From CAYMJK01 sp043101635 (lineage in GTDB: Bacteria; Planctomycetota; Phycisphaerae; Phycisphaerales; UBA1924), in contig JBICIE010000064.1 of assembly GCA_043101635.1 (NCBI GenBank), positions 1-6,936 on the forward strand: 6,936 nucleotides of DNA. The letters run 5' to 3'. Of this stretch, positions 1 to 6,936 are shown piece by piece. The stretch's first letter is position 1. Each line of letters opens with the position of its first letter. Below the pieces are notes generated by a model. It saw nothing but the letters and a program-made list of their open reading frames with translations. It ran no database searches and had not been told where the DNA came from. The position numbers and the translations under genes are program-made.

Positions 1-562
<562 letters not shown>

Positions 563-584
563 GACTGCACACTCCTGCGCGGGC

Positions 585-1817
585 TCACTGGCCCTCCGAC
601 TCCCCCTCGGCCTGCCCACCGGCGCCTGCGTCGGCGCCGCCCTCGCCAGCGCCCCCCTCCACCGGCGCGGCGTCCGGATCGATGTTGAACTCCTCCAGTT
701 CCGCCGCCGACGTCTCGTCGCTCAGCGTTCCGATGTAGGCGATCAGTGCGGTGATCTCCTGCTCGCTCACGATGCCCTGGAACGAGGCCATCTGGTTCGG
801 GTAGCCCTGGCGCACCTTCACGCCGGGGTTGAGAATCGACTCGCGGATGTGATTGGCGTCCGCCATGATCGTCGAGCCGTCGGTGTAATCGTGCTGGTAG
901 CCGTACAGGTTCTCCCACGTCGGCCCGGTGTTGGGGCTGCCGTCGACGGAGTGGCAGGTCAGACACCCGCGCCGGCGGGCCACGATCTGGCCGCGCTCGG
1001 CCAGCGAGCCGGAGGGCTGGCCCCAGGCTGCGATCTTGGCCTGGTAGACGTCGTTCGGCACCACCCGAAGCACGCCGTACATCTCCGAGTGCAGGTCGCC
1101 GCAGTACTCGGCGCAGAAGATCACGTGATCGCGGTACGGGTAGTCGCGGTCGATGTGCTTGTCATCGCGGGCCCGCATGGTCTGCGCCTCGTCCCCCAGC
1201 GGGTCGGCCTGGAACCAGTAGCTGGTGTAGCGGTTGGGGAAGACGTCCGCCTTCAGCCGGAAGTCGGGCACCCAGAAGCTGTGGATCACGTCCGTCGAAA
1301 CCATGCGCAGCAGGATGGGAACATCCTCGGGCACGTAGAAGATCGGCATCTCCTGATTGGCCGCCAGCACCGACTGGTCCTCCCCGGCGGGCGTGTACGA
1401 CTTGGCGTACATGTCGGTCTGGGCGCCGTTGGGATACTCCAGCGTCCAGCTCCAGCGCTGGGCCGTGAGGTTCAGGGTCGGGCCGCCTGTCGGGGCGACC
1501 TGCTGGCTGATGAAGATCCGGAAGCCCTCGAAGAACATCCAGAACATGACGATCAGCGGGATGATCGACCACGCCAGCTCCAGCGGCGTGTTGTGACTGG
1601 CGCTGCGCGGCGCGGGCACGCCCGGCTTGCGCCGGTACTTGATCATGAACGTGACCGTCAGCCCGATGAGCAGCACGAACGAGACGACCGAGACCCACCA
1701 GATGAAGCCGAACAGGTCGCTGGCCTCGCGCCCGTTGCTGGTCCAGGCCTTGCCGCCGAACCACAGGTTCTCGACCATTCCTGCGTTGGCCAGCGTCATG
1801 GACGCCCACTGCACCAT
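585..1817 (-). CDS. coxB: Cytochrome c oxidase subunit II with CuA centre and fused cytochrome c domain (caa3-type)
   Basis: This subunit accepts electrons from the donor and passes them through its own haem c and the binuclear CuA site to subunit I. The 410-residue protein has two helices (about 36-58 and 82-103) and then a periplasmic cupredoxin domain. The aromatic stretch WSWTLEYPNG lies at 122-131. CuA ligands are H179 (in VIHSFWVPDF), C235, E237, C239, H243 and M246 (CAEYCGDLHSEM). A cytochrome c domain follows, with CLTCH at 285-289 and probable axial M343 in PNQMASFQG. The last 40 residues are acidic and Gly/Ala-rich, ending in low complexity. The start is ATG 1817, supported by AAGGAG at 1824-1829 six bases upstream; Met7 is a weaker alternative. 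The ATG overlaps the SCO stop (TGATG). There is no clear cleavable signal peptide or lipobox. All CuA and haem ligands are present, so the protein should be functional. Confidence 0.97.
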   Translation of the reverse strand: MVQWASMTLANAGMVENLWFGGKAWTSNGREASDLFGFIWWVSVVSFVLLIGLTVTFMIKYRRKPGVPAPRSASHNTPLELAWSIIPLIVMFWMFFEGFRIFISQQVAPTGGPTLNLTAQRWSWTLEYPNGAQTDMYAKSYTPAGEDQSVLAANQEMPIFYVPEDVPILLRMVSTDVIHSFWVPDFRLKADVFPNRYTSYWFQADPLGDEAQTMRARDDKHIDRDYPYRDHVIFCAEYCGDLHSEMYGVLRVVPNDVYQAKIAAWGQPSGSLAERGQIVARRRGCLTCHSVDGSPNTGPTWENLYGYQHDYTDGSTIMADANHIRESILNPGVKVRQGYPNQMASFQGIVSEQEITALIAYIGTLSDETSAAELEEFNIDPDAAPVEGGAGEGGADAGAGGQAEGESEGQ

Positions 1818-2758
1818 CAGACGCTCCTTACTCCGCCGCCCAGGGCCGGCGAGCCCGCCGGCGCGGCGTCTTGCTTCACCCGCGTGCGCTGCCGGCGGGC
1901 CGGCGCCTTCGCCCGGCGGCGCACCTCATGGATCTTCAGTACCGCCACCATCGCCCCCAGCCCGATGACCGTGATCACCCCCACGATCCGCATCACCATC
2001 CACGCCTGCAGCGTGTAGGCGCCGCTCTCGGGGTCGTAGCTGTAGCAGAACAGCCGGATCTTGTCCCCGAAGCTGCGGGCAATACGCCCCTGCGACGCCT
2101 CCAGCAGCGCCAGACGCATCTGCCCCGGGAAGAACTGGTAGCCGTACATGTACCGGCTCACCACGCCATCCGGCGACAGCACGAAGACCGCCGATGGGTG
2201 TCCATACTGGTCCACCTCCGGCAGGTAGCGATACTGAAACCCCACGGCGTCGGCGATGCGCCGGACCTCGTCCGCCGCCGCGGTGTGGAACCGGTAGCCC
2301 TCTCGCACGGCGCTGGTCTTGCCCCGCCCGTACGCCAGCAGGGCGTAGTGCTCTTCCTCGCGGGCCTGCTCGGTGGTGTTGGTCGGGTCGAAGCTGACCA
2401 CGACCACTCGGAAGTCCTCGCCGACCGTGTAGTCCAGCCCGCGCACGCACTGGCTGATCGCGTTGAGCGTCGCCGGGCACGCCACCGGGCAGTCGTAGTA
2501 CACCAGGGCCAGAATGACCGGGATGTCACGCCCGTCGGCAGTCGGCTCGAAGTAGGTCCCCAGCTCGACGGTGCGTCCCTCGCTGTCGGTGATCTTCGCG
2601 TCCAGCGGGACCTGCTCGCCCAGCTTCTCGATGACATCCAGGCCGCGGACCTGCTCGGGCAGCTCACGCGCGACCACCTGGCCGGGCGCGGCAGGGGCCG
2701 TCGCCACGCTCACCAGCGCCGCGCTGAGCAGTCCGAGATGGCGCCGCAGCGTCGTCAT
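1817..2758 (-). CDS. SCO1/SenC-family copper chaperone with C-terminal membrane anchor
   Basis: SCO proteins have a thioredoxin fold and help assemble the CuA site of oxidase subunit II, and its position directly before coxB fits that role. In the 313-residue product, residues 1-26 look like a cleavable signal peptide (RRH followed by a hydrophobic Leu/Ala core). The copper-binding CPVAC motif is C90 and C94 within YYDCPVACPATL, and the third ligand is probably H187 in QYGHPSAVFVL. VVSFDPTNTT at 120-129 is a family motif. After the fold comes LFCYSYDPESGAYT (237-249 region, with an extra Cys, C238), a helix at about 255-275, and a strongly basic tail (RRRAKAPARRQRTR). The usual SCO layout is an N-terminal anchor; here the anchor is C-terminal with the basic tail predicted inside. 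No in-frame start exists between the SD-like GGAGGA at 2772-2777 and ATG 2758, so this start is kept despite the long 13-base spacing. Confidence 0.93.
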   Translation of the reverse strand: MTTLRRHLGLLSAALVSVATAPAAPGQVVARELPEQVRGLDVIEKLGEQVPLDAKITDSEGRTVELGTYFEPTADGRDIPVILALVYYDCPVACPATLNAISQCVRGLDYTVGEDFRVVVVSFDPTNTTEQAREEEHYALLAYGRGKTSAVREGYRFHTAAADEVRRIADAVGFQYRYLPEVDQYGHPSAVFVLSPDGVVSRYMYGYQFFPGQMRLALLEASQGRIARSFGDKIRLFCYSYDPESGAYTLQAWMVMRIVGVITVIGLGAMVAVLKIHEVRRRAKAPARRQRTRVKQDAAPAGSPALGGGVRSV

Positions 2759-2762
2759 CGGG

Positions 2763-3107
2763 CTACTGGTCTCCTCCGTAGTTGGCGATGACCTCGTCGA
2801 AGGCCTGCGCCCGCACCGCGGCGATCTCCAGCAGCGTCTGCTGGCGGTACTCGTTGGCCTCCGCGGCCAGCACCGTCGTCTCGATCCGGTCGCGCCGGGC
2901 CTGCACCACCGACGACTGGAAGTACAGCACGATGACGATGATCACCGCCGCGACACCCACGCTCGTCAGCAGAAACGCGACCAGCAGGCCACGGACGTCG
3001 ACGTGGGCCGCGTGCTCAGACTGCGGCAGCCCCTCAGCCAGCGTGTGGCGGTGCCACGCGTCAGGGCGCTGGTCGGGATGCGGCGTGAAATGGATGTCCT
3101 TGGCCAT
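2763..3107 (-). CDS. Small single-helix membrane protein between ACIII and oxidase genes, function unknown
   Basis: I do not recognise this 114-residue protein with certainty. The N-terminal 35 residues are soluble and His-rich (H6, H10, H19, H21, H32, H35). One strong transmembrane helix spans about 40-64, followed by a charged helical segment (QARRDRIE onward, 69-108) and a short end, NYGGDQ. The start is ATG 3107, with a modest SD-like GAGAG at 3116-3120 eight bases upstream; the ATG also overlaps the stop of a 27-codon ORF. The stop is 4 bases before SCO. Its place between actF and SCO, on the same strand with near-continuous spacing, argues that it is real and serves ACIII or oxidase assembly. 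Small one-helix subunits (ActG, ActH) have been reported in some purified ACIII complexes, as I recall; it could be an analogue, a small oxidase subunit or an assembly factor. No catalytic motif is visible. Confidence 0.8.
   Translation of the reverse strand: MAKDIHFTPHPDQRPDAWHRHTLAEGLPQSEHAAHVDVRGLLVAFLLTSVGVAAVIIVIVLYFQSSVVQARRDRIETTVLAAEANEYRQQTLLEIAAVRAQAFDEVIANYGGDQ
2772..2777 (-). promoter_or_regulatory. Shine-Dalgarno-like site of the SCO gene, unusually far from the start
   Basis: GGAGGA reads on the minus strand inside the last codons of the upstream small gene. It is 13 bases from the SCO ATG, longer than the 6-9 bases seen for actD, actE, actF, coxB and coxA. The upstream stop codon lies only 4 bases before the ATG, so coupling to translation of the small gene could compensate for the spacing. 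This is inference. Confidence 0.5.
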
Positions 3108-3190
3108 CAGTTGGTCTCTCGCCCGTGCGGGCCTTTCCGGTCAGATGAGAGGGATTCCTGTTTCACAGCATAGGGTTCGACGGTCCGCAT
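3107..3190 (-). CDS. Possible 27-residue micro-ORF or translational coupler in the actF/small-gene gap
   Basis: An ATG two bases after the actF stop opens a 27-codon frame (beginning MRTVEPYAVKQES) whose TGA overlaps the ATG of the next gene as TGATG. It spans nearly the whole 85-base gap. Its product is hydrophilic and has no recognisable motif. The only SD-like bases (GAGG) directly abut the ATG, which is too close for normal initiation, though ribosomes terminating on actF could reinitiate. In GC-rich DNA a frame this short is often open by chance, so this is a weak candidate. Confidence 0.2.
   Translation of the reverse strand: MRTVEPYAVKQESLSSDRKGPHGRETN
3116..3151 (-). promoter_or_regulatory. 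Possible RNA hairpin covering the ribosome-binding site of the small membrane-protein gene
   Basis: On the transcript, CUCUC (3147-3151) can pair with GAGAG (3116-3120), enclosing the inner palindrome GCCCGCACGGGC at 3121-3132. The GAGAG arm is the only SD-like sequence of the downstream gene, so folding would hide it. There is no U-run after it on the minus strand, so it does not look like an intrinsic terminator. The outer stem is only 5 bp with a 14-base one-sided bulge, and chance is a real possibility. Confidence 0.2.
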
Positions 3191-3192
3191 CC

Positions 3193-4503
3193 TCAGATGT
3201 AGTTCTTGTGGCCCAGCGACTCGGGCAGCCTGGGGTCGCCGGTCGGGATCAGCGCCGTGGACGGGAGCCGGTGCATCAGCACGCCGGTGAACAGGCACAT
3301 GACGCCGAAGATCGCCGCCAGGTCCAGCCAGATCGTCGCGGCCGGGCCGGGCGCCGGGCCATCGCCGACGCCGATGTCCAGGGCTGGGCGCATGATCCAG
3401 TACAGATCGAGCCCGTGCATCACCAGCATCCACAGCCCGACGGTCGCCAGCGCCGCCCCCCCGCGCCGCACCGGACGCCACAGGAGAATGTAGAACGGCA
3501 GGATGAAGTGGCCGAGGCAGAGCGTGACGAAGAGCCACCCGTAGTTCTGCTGCCGGTGGAGATACCAGGCCGTCTCCTCGGGGATGTTGCTGTACCAGAT
3601 GAGGAAGTACTGGCTGAAGGAGATGTAGGCCCAGAAGACCGTGAACCCGAACATGAACTTGGCCAGGTCGTGCTGGTGCTCCTCGGTCACGACGCCCTTG
3701 AGCTTGCCGCGGCTGCGCAGCCAGATGAGCACCATCGTGCCCAGGGTAATGGCGCTGAACATGCTCGCGGCGAAGTACCACACGCCCCACATCGTGCTGA
3801 AGAAGCGGTAGTCGGTCGCCGCCATCAGCCAGTCGAAGGCGAAGAACGTCGAACTGAGGGCCAGCACCAGCAGACCCCATGAACTGGTGAAGCGGGCCTT
3901 GTTGGTCATCCACTTATCGCGCGACTCGTCCTGCCCGGCGCTGTAGCGCCACAGCATGGTCGAGACCAGCCCGAACAGCCCGAAGTAGATCAGCACGCGC
4001 ACGATCGCGAAAGGCGCGTTGAGGTACCCGGCCTTGTGCTCCAGCACATAGTCGCCCGCCGGCGCCAGCTCCGGGTTGAGCCAGCTCGAGACCGTCGGGG
4101 CGCCGCGCCCCGCCAGGATCAACTCGCCGATCAGGAAGACCATGAACAGGCCCATCACGACCAGGCCGGGAGCCCGGAACATGTGCTCGAAAACGCGCCG
4201 GATGTTCACGCTCCAGCCCGCCATCGTCACATGCGTGCACATCACGAAGAACATGGCGCCGAGCGCCAGCGCGCCGGCGGCGGTCACGCCGGCCAGCAGC
4301 ATGCCCAGAGCGTGGCGAGCCCCGAACGCGAAGCCCCCCATCACCGTCACCAGCAGCCCGAGGCCGCCGAGCACCAGCAGCACGTTGGGCACCAGGCCGA
4401 GTTCGCCCGTCCTGATCGTGATGTTCTCCGGACGCAGCGCCTCGGACGAAAGCCCCTCGCTCTCGTGCGAATGCGCCCCGGCGCCCGCGGCGATCTGACT
4501 CAT
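3193..4503 (-). CDS. actF: Alternative complex III integral membrane subunit ActF (quinol:cytochrome c oxidoreductase)
   Basis: ActF is one of two NrfD/PsrC-like membrane subunits of ACIII. It packs beside ActC in the membrane and is proposed to take part in proton or conformational coupling; it holds no haem. The 436-residue protein has about ten helices, for example 38-60, 65-89, 112-131, 165-185, 208-228, 240-262, 283-303, 322-342, 350-371 and 390-411. Family features are WYSNIPEETAWY at 303-314, FAFDWLMA at 221-228, and a terminal GDPRLPESL at 422-430. The short N-terminal region is His/Glu-containing (AHSHESEG). The start is ATG 4503, seven bases after AGGAGG at 4511-4516, and it overlaps the actE stop as ATGA. 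An upstream in-frame extension to 4593 exists but lies inside actE, lacks an SD and looks like shadow sequence. The protein is full length for the family. Confidence 0.94.
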   Translation of the reverse strand: MSQIAAGAGAHSHESEGLSSEALRPENITIRTGELGLVPNVLLVLGGLGLLVTVMGGFAFGARHALGMLLAGVTAAGALALGAMFFVMCTHVTMAGWSVNIRRVFEHMFRAPGLVVMGLFMVFLIGELILAGRGAPTVSSWLNPELAPAGDYVLEHKAGYLNAPFAIVRVLIYFGLFGLVSTMLWRYSAGQDESRDKWMTNKARFTSSWGLLVLALSSTFFAFDWLMAATDYRFFSTMWGVWYFAASMFSAITLGTMVLIWLRSRGKLKGVVTEEHQHDLAKFMFGFTVFWAYISFSQYFLIWYSNIPEETAWYLHRQQNYGWLFVTLCLGHFILPFYILLWRPVRRGGAALATVGLWMLVMHGLDLYWIMRPALDIGVGDGPAPGPAATIWLDLAAIFGVMCLFTGVLMHRLPSTALIPTGDPRLPESLGHKNYI

Positions 4504-5264
4504 TGCGAACCCTCCTGTGCCGCGGCGGGCGCCGCCGGCGGATTCCCGACCCCCGCCGCCTGCAGGGCCCGGATGTAGGCGACCACGGCCCACGAGTCCT
4601 CCGCGTCCAGCGCGTGGCCGTAGCCGGGCATCCGCAGGCTGCCATCGGGGTTCTTCAGCCCGTGGCGGGCGGTGTGGAAGAGGTAGCCGTCCTTCCCGGT
4701 GCGCTGGGCCGGATCGGAGTACTTCGGGTCATGGAAGTTGGCGACCGGCACGCCCCAGCGGCGGCCGACCATGCCGTTGCCATCGCCCGCGTAGCCGTGG
4801 CAGGCGGCGCAGTAGATGTTGAAGCGCTCCTCGCCCCGCTCCAGCAGGGCCCGCGTCACATCCACCGGGATCCGGTCCACGAACGCGCCATCCTCGGCCA
4901 CCCCGAGGTAGACCGCGTCATCAGGACGCAGATACCCGGCCCGCTCGGCCCTCATGTCGTCGCGCAGCGCCGGATCGAACTGGCCCTCGGAAGCGACCAC
5001 CGGGATCGCGCCGAAAGGCACGCTGCCCGCCACCGGCTGGCGCATCATCCGGGCCAGCGGCGCCGGGCCGCCGTGCTCGGCGGCGTCGGTGGCGCCGGCG
5101 GCGGCGAAGAACGTGCTGCCCGCCTGCGGCTCCCACTTGGGGCTGTCGTCCATGTCCGGCAGGAACTGGCGCGGCTCATCGTCGGAGCGACCGCCGCGGC
5201 AGCCGGCCAGGCCGGCGCCCAGGGCGATCGCGCCGAGCAGTGCGAGTGCGTGACCGATCCGCAT
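4500..5264 (-). CDS. actE: Alternative complex III monohaem cytochrome c lipoprotein ActE
   Basis: ActE is the periplasmic monohaem cytochrome c of ACIII that relays electrons from the complex toward the oxidase. The 254-residue precursor has a lipoprotein signal: basic start, hydrophobic core, and lipobox LAGC at 19-22, so C22 should be lipidated. The segment DMDDSPKWEPQ (37-47) and RQPVAGSVPFG (75-85) correspond to the conserved pre-haem region of the family. Haem c binds at CAACH, with C152, C155 and H156; M212 in LRMPGYGHAL is the probable sixth ligand. The C-terminal tail after about 240 is Ala/Pro-rich. The start at 5264 follows GGAGG at 5272-5276 by seven bases and overlaps the actD stop (TGATG). 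A longer in-frame reading to 5579 lies over actD and is not supported. It sits between actD and actF, the normal gene order. Confidence 0.95.
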   Translation of the reverse strand: MRIGHALALLGAIALGAGLAGCRGGRSDDEPRQFLPDMDDSPKWEPQAGSTFFAAAGATDAAEHGGPAPLARMMRQPVAGSVPFGAIPVVASEGQFDPALRDDMRAERAGYLRPDDAVYLGVAEDGAFVDRIPVDVTRALLERGEERFNIYCAACHGYAGDGNGMVGRRWGVPVANFHDPKYSDPAQRTGKDGYLFHTARHGLKNPDGSLRMPGYGHALDAEDSWAVVAYIRALQAAGVGNPPAAPAAAQEGSQ

Positions 5265-5860
5265 CACAGATCCTCCACCAGCTCGACCGACTTCGCCCCG
5301 CAGCTGCGCAGCAGGTCGCGGCAGGCCTCGGGATCGAACTTCGGGTCCGTCGCCTCGATCGCGATCACGAACCGGTCGTCGGTCACGCGCAGGAAGCTCT
5401 TCTTGGCCAGCAGCGGGTGGCTGAACCGCGGCAGCCCATTGAGCGCCATCATCCCCAGGAGCGAACTGAACGACGCCAGCAGCACGCCCAGTTCGAACAT
5501 GATCGGGACCCATGGCTCCCAGTCCCGGTAGTTCTTGCCCTGCACCACCAGCGGGTAGTCCACCGCCGTCATCCACCACTGCATGAGCACCGCGAGGCCG
5601 ACGCCGGTGAACCCGCCGATGGCCACGATCAGCGGCAGCGGCGTGCGCTTCATCCCCATCGCCTCATCGATGTCGTGGATCGGGAACGGGGCGTAGACGT
5701 CCCACTTCGAGAAGCCGGCGTCGCGCACCTGCTCGGCGGCGGCGAAGACCTCCGGCGTGGTGTGGAACTCGGCCATCACCCCGTACACCGGGGCGCCGTC
5801 CTCCGTCTTGAACCGGGCCGGGCGCGGCGGGAGGAAGGGCATGTAGTCGCTGATCGCCAT
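5264..5860 (-). CDS. actD: Alternative complex III membrane subunit ActD (DUF3341 family)
   Basis: ActD is a two-helix ACIII subunit that packs against the large membrane subunits; it has no cofactor. The 198-residue protein starts with a soluble segment. YGVMAEFHTTPEVFAAAEQV (26-45) and WDVYAPFPIHDIDEAMG (53-69) are the family's signature region. Helices follow at about 75-98 and 118-140, separated by the loop DYPLVVQGKNYRDWEPW. The C-terminal domain carries PRFSHPLL and DRFVIAIEATDPKFD (161-176), also typical. The start is ATG 5860, six to seven bases after AGGAGG at 5868-5873, overlapping the actC stop by one base (TGATG). A longer frame to 6214 lies within actC and reads as shadow. Length and motifs are normal, and the actC-D-E-F order is canonical. 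Confidence 0.94.
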   Translation of the reverse strand: MAISDYMPFLPPRPARFKTEDGAPVYGVMAEFHTTPEVFAAAEQVRDAGFSKWDVYAPFPIHDIDEAMGMKRTPLPLIVAIGGFTGVGLAVLMQWWMTAVDYPLVVQGKNYRDWEPWVPIMFELGVLLASFSSLLGMMALNGLPRFSHPLLAKKSFLRVTDDRFVIAIEATDPKFDPEACRDLLRSCGAKSVELVEDL

Positions 5861-6936
5861 CAGTGATCCTCCTCGTGATGGCCGTGCGGGTCCGCCTGCG
5901 GCGTGACGGCCTTGACCTCGGCGATCGGGAAGACGGGCAGGAACCGCAGGAACAGCAGGAACAGCGTCAGGAAGATCCCGCAACTGCCCGCGAAGGTCAG
6001 CACATCCACGAACGTCGGATGGAACATGTGCCACTCGCCGGGCAGGAAGGCCCGGTGGATGCTCGTGACGATGATCACGAACCGCTCGAACCACATGCCG
6101 ATGGTCACCAGCAGAGCCACGATCCAGATCACCATCGGGTTCTGGCGCATCACGCGGAACCAGAACACCTGCGGGCTGACCACGTTGCAGAAGATCATGC
6201 TCCAGTAGGCCCACCAGTAGGGGGCAAAACGCTCGCCGTCGCCGGCGAAGAACGGCGGCATGAGCCGGTTGAAGACGAACACGTCCGCCTCGTACTTGTT
6301 GCCGCCGTACCAGGCGATGAAGAACTCCATCGCGTAGGCGAAACCGACCATCATGCCGGTGACCAGCAGGATCTTGGCCATGTTCTCCAGGTGGCGCAGC
6401 GTGAGGATGTCCTTCATGTTCGGGAACAGCTCACGGGCCGGGATCATCAGCAGCAGCACCATCGCAAAGCCGCCGAAGATGGCGCCCGCCACGAAGTAGG
6501 GCGGGAAGATCGTGGTGTGCCAGCCGGGAACGATGCTGGTGGCGAAGTCGAACGACACGATCGAGTGCACGCTGAGCACCAGCGGCGTGCTCAGCCCCGC
6601 CAGCAGGATGTACGCCTTCTCGTAGGTCATCCAGTGCCGGCTGCTGCCGCGCCACCCGACGCACAGCAGCCCGAAGATGAAGGCCCGGATCTGGTCGCCG
6701 GTCCATGGCAGAAACGGCAGGCGCGGCGCATCGGGGTTCGCCAGGCTCCGACGCATGGCCCGGTCCCGCAGCGTCGCCATGTCCGGGATCAGCCCCATGT
6801 ACCAGAACAGCAGCGAGACCGTGAAGTAGGTGCTCACCGCGAAGACGTCCCACAGCAGCGGGCTGCGGAAGTTGGGCCAGATGGCGTTGGAGTTCGGGAT
6901 CGGGAAGACCATCCAGATGAACCAGATGCGCCCGAC
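5860..6936 (-). CDS. actC: Alternative complex III NrfD/PsrC-like membrane subunit ActC, 5' end beyond window
   Basis: ActC is the integral subunit that, with the iron-sulphur subunit ActB, forms the quinol-oxidising part of ACIII. The frame stays open to the right edge, giving 358 visible residues of a family usually about 450-490 long, so roughly the first 100 residues are missing. The ATG at 6912 is internal, because in-frame codons before it (GRIWFIW) fit the family. Numbered from the first visible residue, notable parts are RHWMTYEKAYILLAG (100-114), VHSIVSFDFATSIVPGWHTT (122-141) and IFPPYFVAGAIFGGFAMV (143-160), all strongly conserved in ActC. Several more helices follow, including 187-209, 242-262, 267-292 and 310-332. 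The C-terminus is His/acid-rich (HGHHEEDH). The stop overlaps the actD ATG. The related ActF is distinguished by sequence and gene position. Confidence 0.95.
   Translation of the reverse strand, partial: VGRIWFIWMVFPIPNSNAIWPNFRSPLLWDVFAVSTYFTVSLLFWYMGLIPDMATLRDRAMRRSLANPDAPRLPFLPWTGDQIRAFIFGLLCVGWRGSSRHWMTYEKAYILLAGLSTPLVLSVHSIVSFDFATSIVPGWHTTIFPPYFVAGAIFGGFAMVLLLMIPARELFPNMKDILTLRHLENMAKILLVTGMMVGFAYAMEFFIAWYGGNKYEADVFVFNRLMPPFFAGDGERFAPYWWAYWSMIFCNVVSPQVFWFRVMRQNPMVIWIVALLVTIGMWFERFVIIVTSIHRAFLPGEWHMFHPTFVDVLTFAGSCGIFLTLFLLFLRFLPVFPIAEVKAVTPQADPHGHHEEDH

Noticed and set aside
1871..2791. 306-codon plus-strand open frame opposite the SCO gene
   Set aside because: Antisense to a complete SCO gene, with His/Arg/Gln-rich composition and no motif.
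3121..3132. Short palindrome considered as an intrinsic terminator after actF
   Set aside because: The stem is only 4-5 bp and no U-run follows on the transcribed strand; the downstream genes appear to belong to the same unit.
2782..3882. 366-codon plus-strand open frame opposite actF and the small gene
   Set aside because: It is antisense to actF, with repetitive Arg/Gln/Glu/His composition and no recognisable domain; a shadow of biased codon use.
3107..3913. Long minus-strand frame overlapping actF in another reading frame
   Set aside because: Most of it is out-of-frame actF sequence. Only its last 27 codons lie outside a known gene, and these are reported separately as a weak micro-ORF.
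4503..5531. 342-codon plus-strand open frame opposite actE and actD
   Set aside because: The opposite strand encodes clear ActE and ActD with SD sites and stop/start overlaps; this frame has no supporting feature.
6910..6912. ATG at 6912 as the true start of actC
   Set aside because: The frame continues upstream to the window edge with ActC-like residues, and the remaining product would be about 100 residues short of the family, so this Met is internal.

Overview
The window is a stretch of a respiratory gene cluster. Every supported gene lies on the minus strand, so transcription runs from high to low coordinates. In transcription order it holds the 3' part of actC, then actD, actE and actF (subunits of the quinol-oxidising alternative complex III, ACIII), a small single-helix membrane protein of unknown function, a SCO-type copper chaperone, coxB with a fused cytochrome c domain, and the 5' part of coxA. 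The last two are subunits II and I of a caa3-type (A-family haem-copper) cytochrome c oxidase. Both ends are cut by the window: actC lacks its N-terminus and coxA ends after about 187 residues. actA and actB are expected beyond the right edge, and the rest of coxA with coxC beyond the left edge.

The DNA is GC-rich, coding density is almost complete, and the Shine-Dalgarno sequences are AGGAG-like. An ACIII cluster running directly into SCO and caa3 genes is known from Planctomycetota, Bacteroidota/Rhodothermota, Acidobacteriota and related groups. The high GC and the SCO variant with a C-terminal membrane anchor make a planctomycete (perhaps Phycisphaerae-like) my best guess, but this is inference and no rRNA or other taxonomic marker is present.

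Region by region: 5860-6936 actC (NrfD/PsrC-like quinol-interacting membrane subunit); 5264-5860 actD (DUF3341-type, two helices); 4500-5264 actE (monohaem cytochrome c lipoprotein); 3193-4503 actF (ten-helix NrfD-like homologue of ActC); 3108-3192 the only real intergenic gap, itself spanned by a 27-codon micro-ORF and a possible hairpin; 2763-3107 the small membrane protein; 1817-2758 SCO; 585-1817 coxB; 1-562 coxA. Four junctions between full genes overlap by 1 or 4 bases (TGATG or ATGA), so the genes are probably translated in a coupled way from one transcript. No promoter, terminator, tRNA, repeat array or mobile element was seen.

Functionally the genes form a quinol-to-oxygen path. ACIII oxidises quinol and passes electrons through its cytochrome subunits to the cytochrome c domain and CuA site of CoxB, and then to the haem-copper centre of CoxA. 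SCO is expected to help load copper into CuA. I see no clearly undescribed system. The least explained parts are the 114-residue membrane protein at the ACIII/oxidase boundary, the micro-ORF before it, and His/acid-rich tails on four of the membrane proteins.
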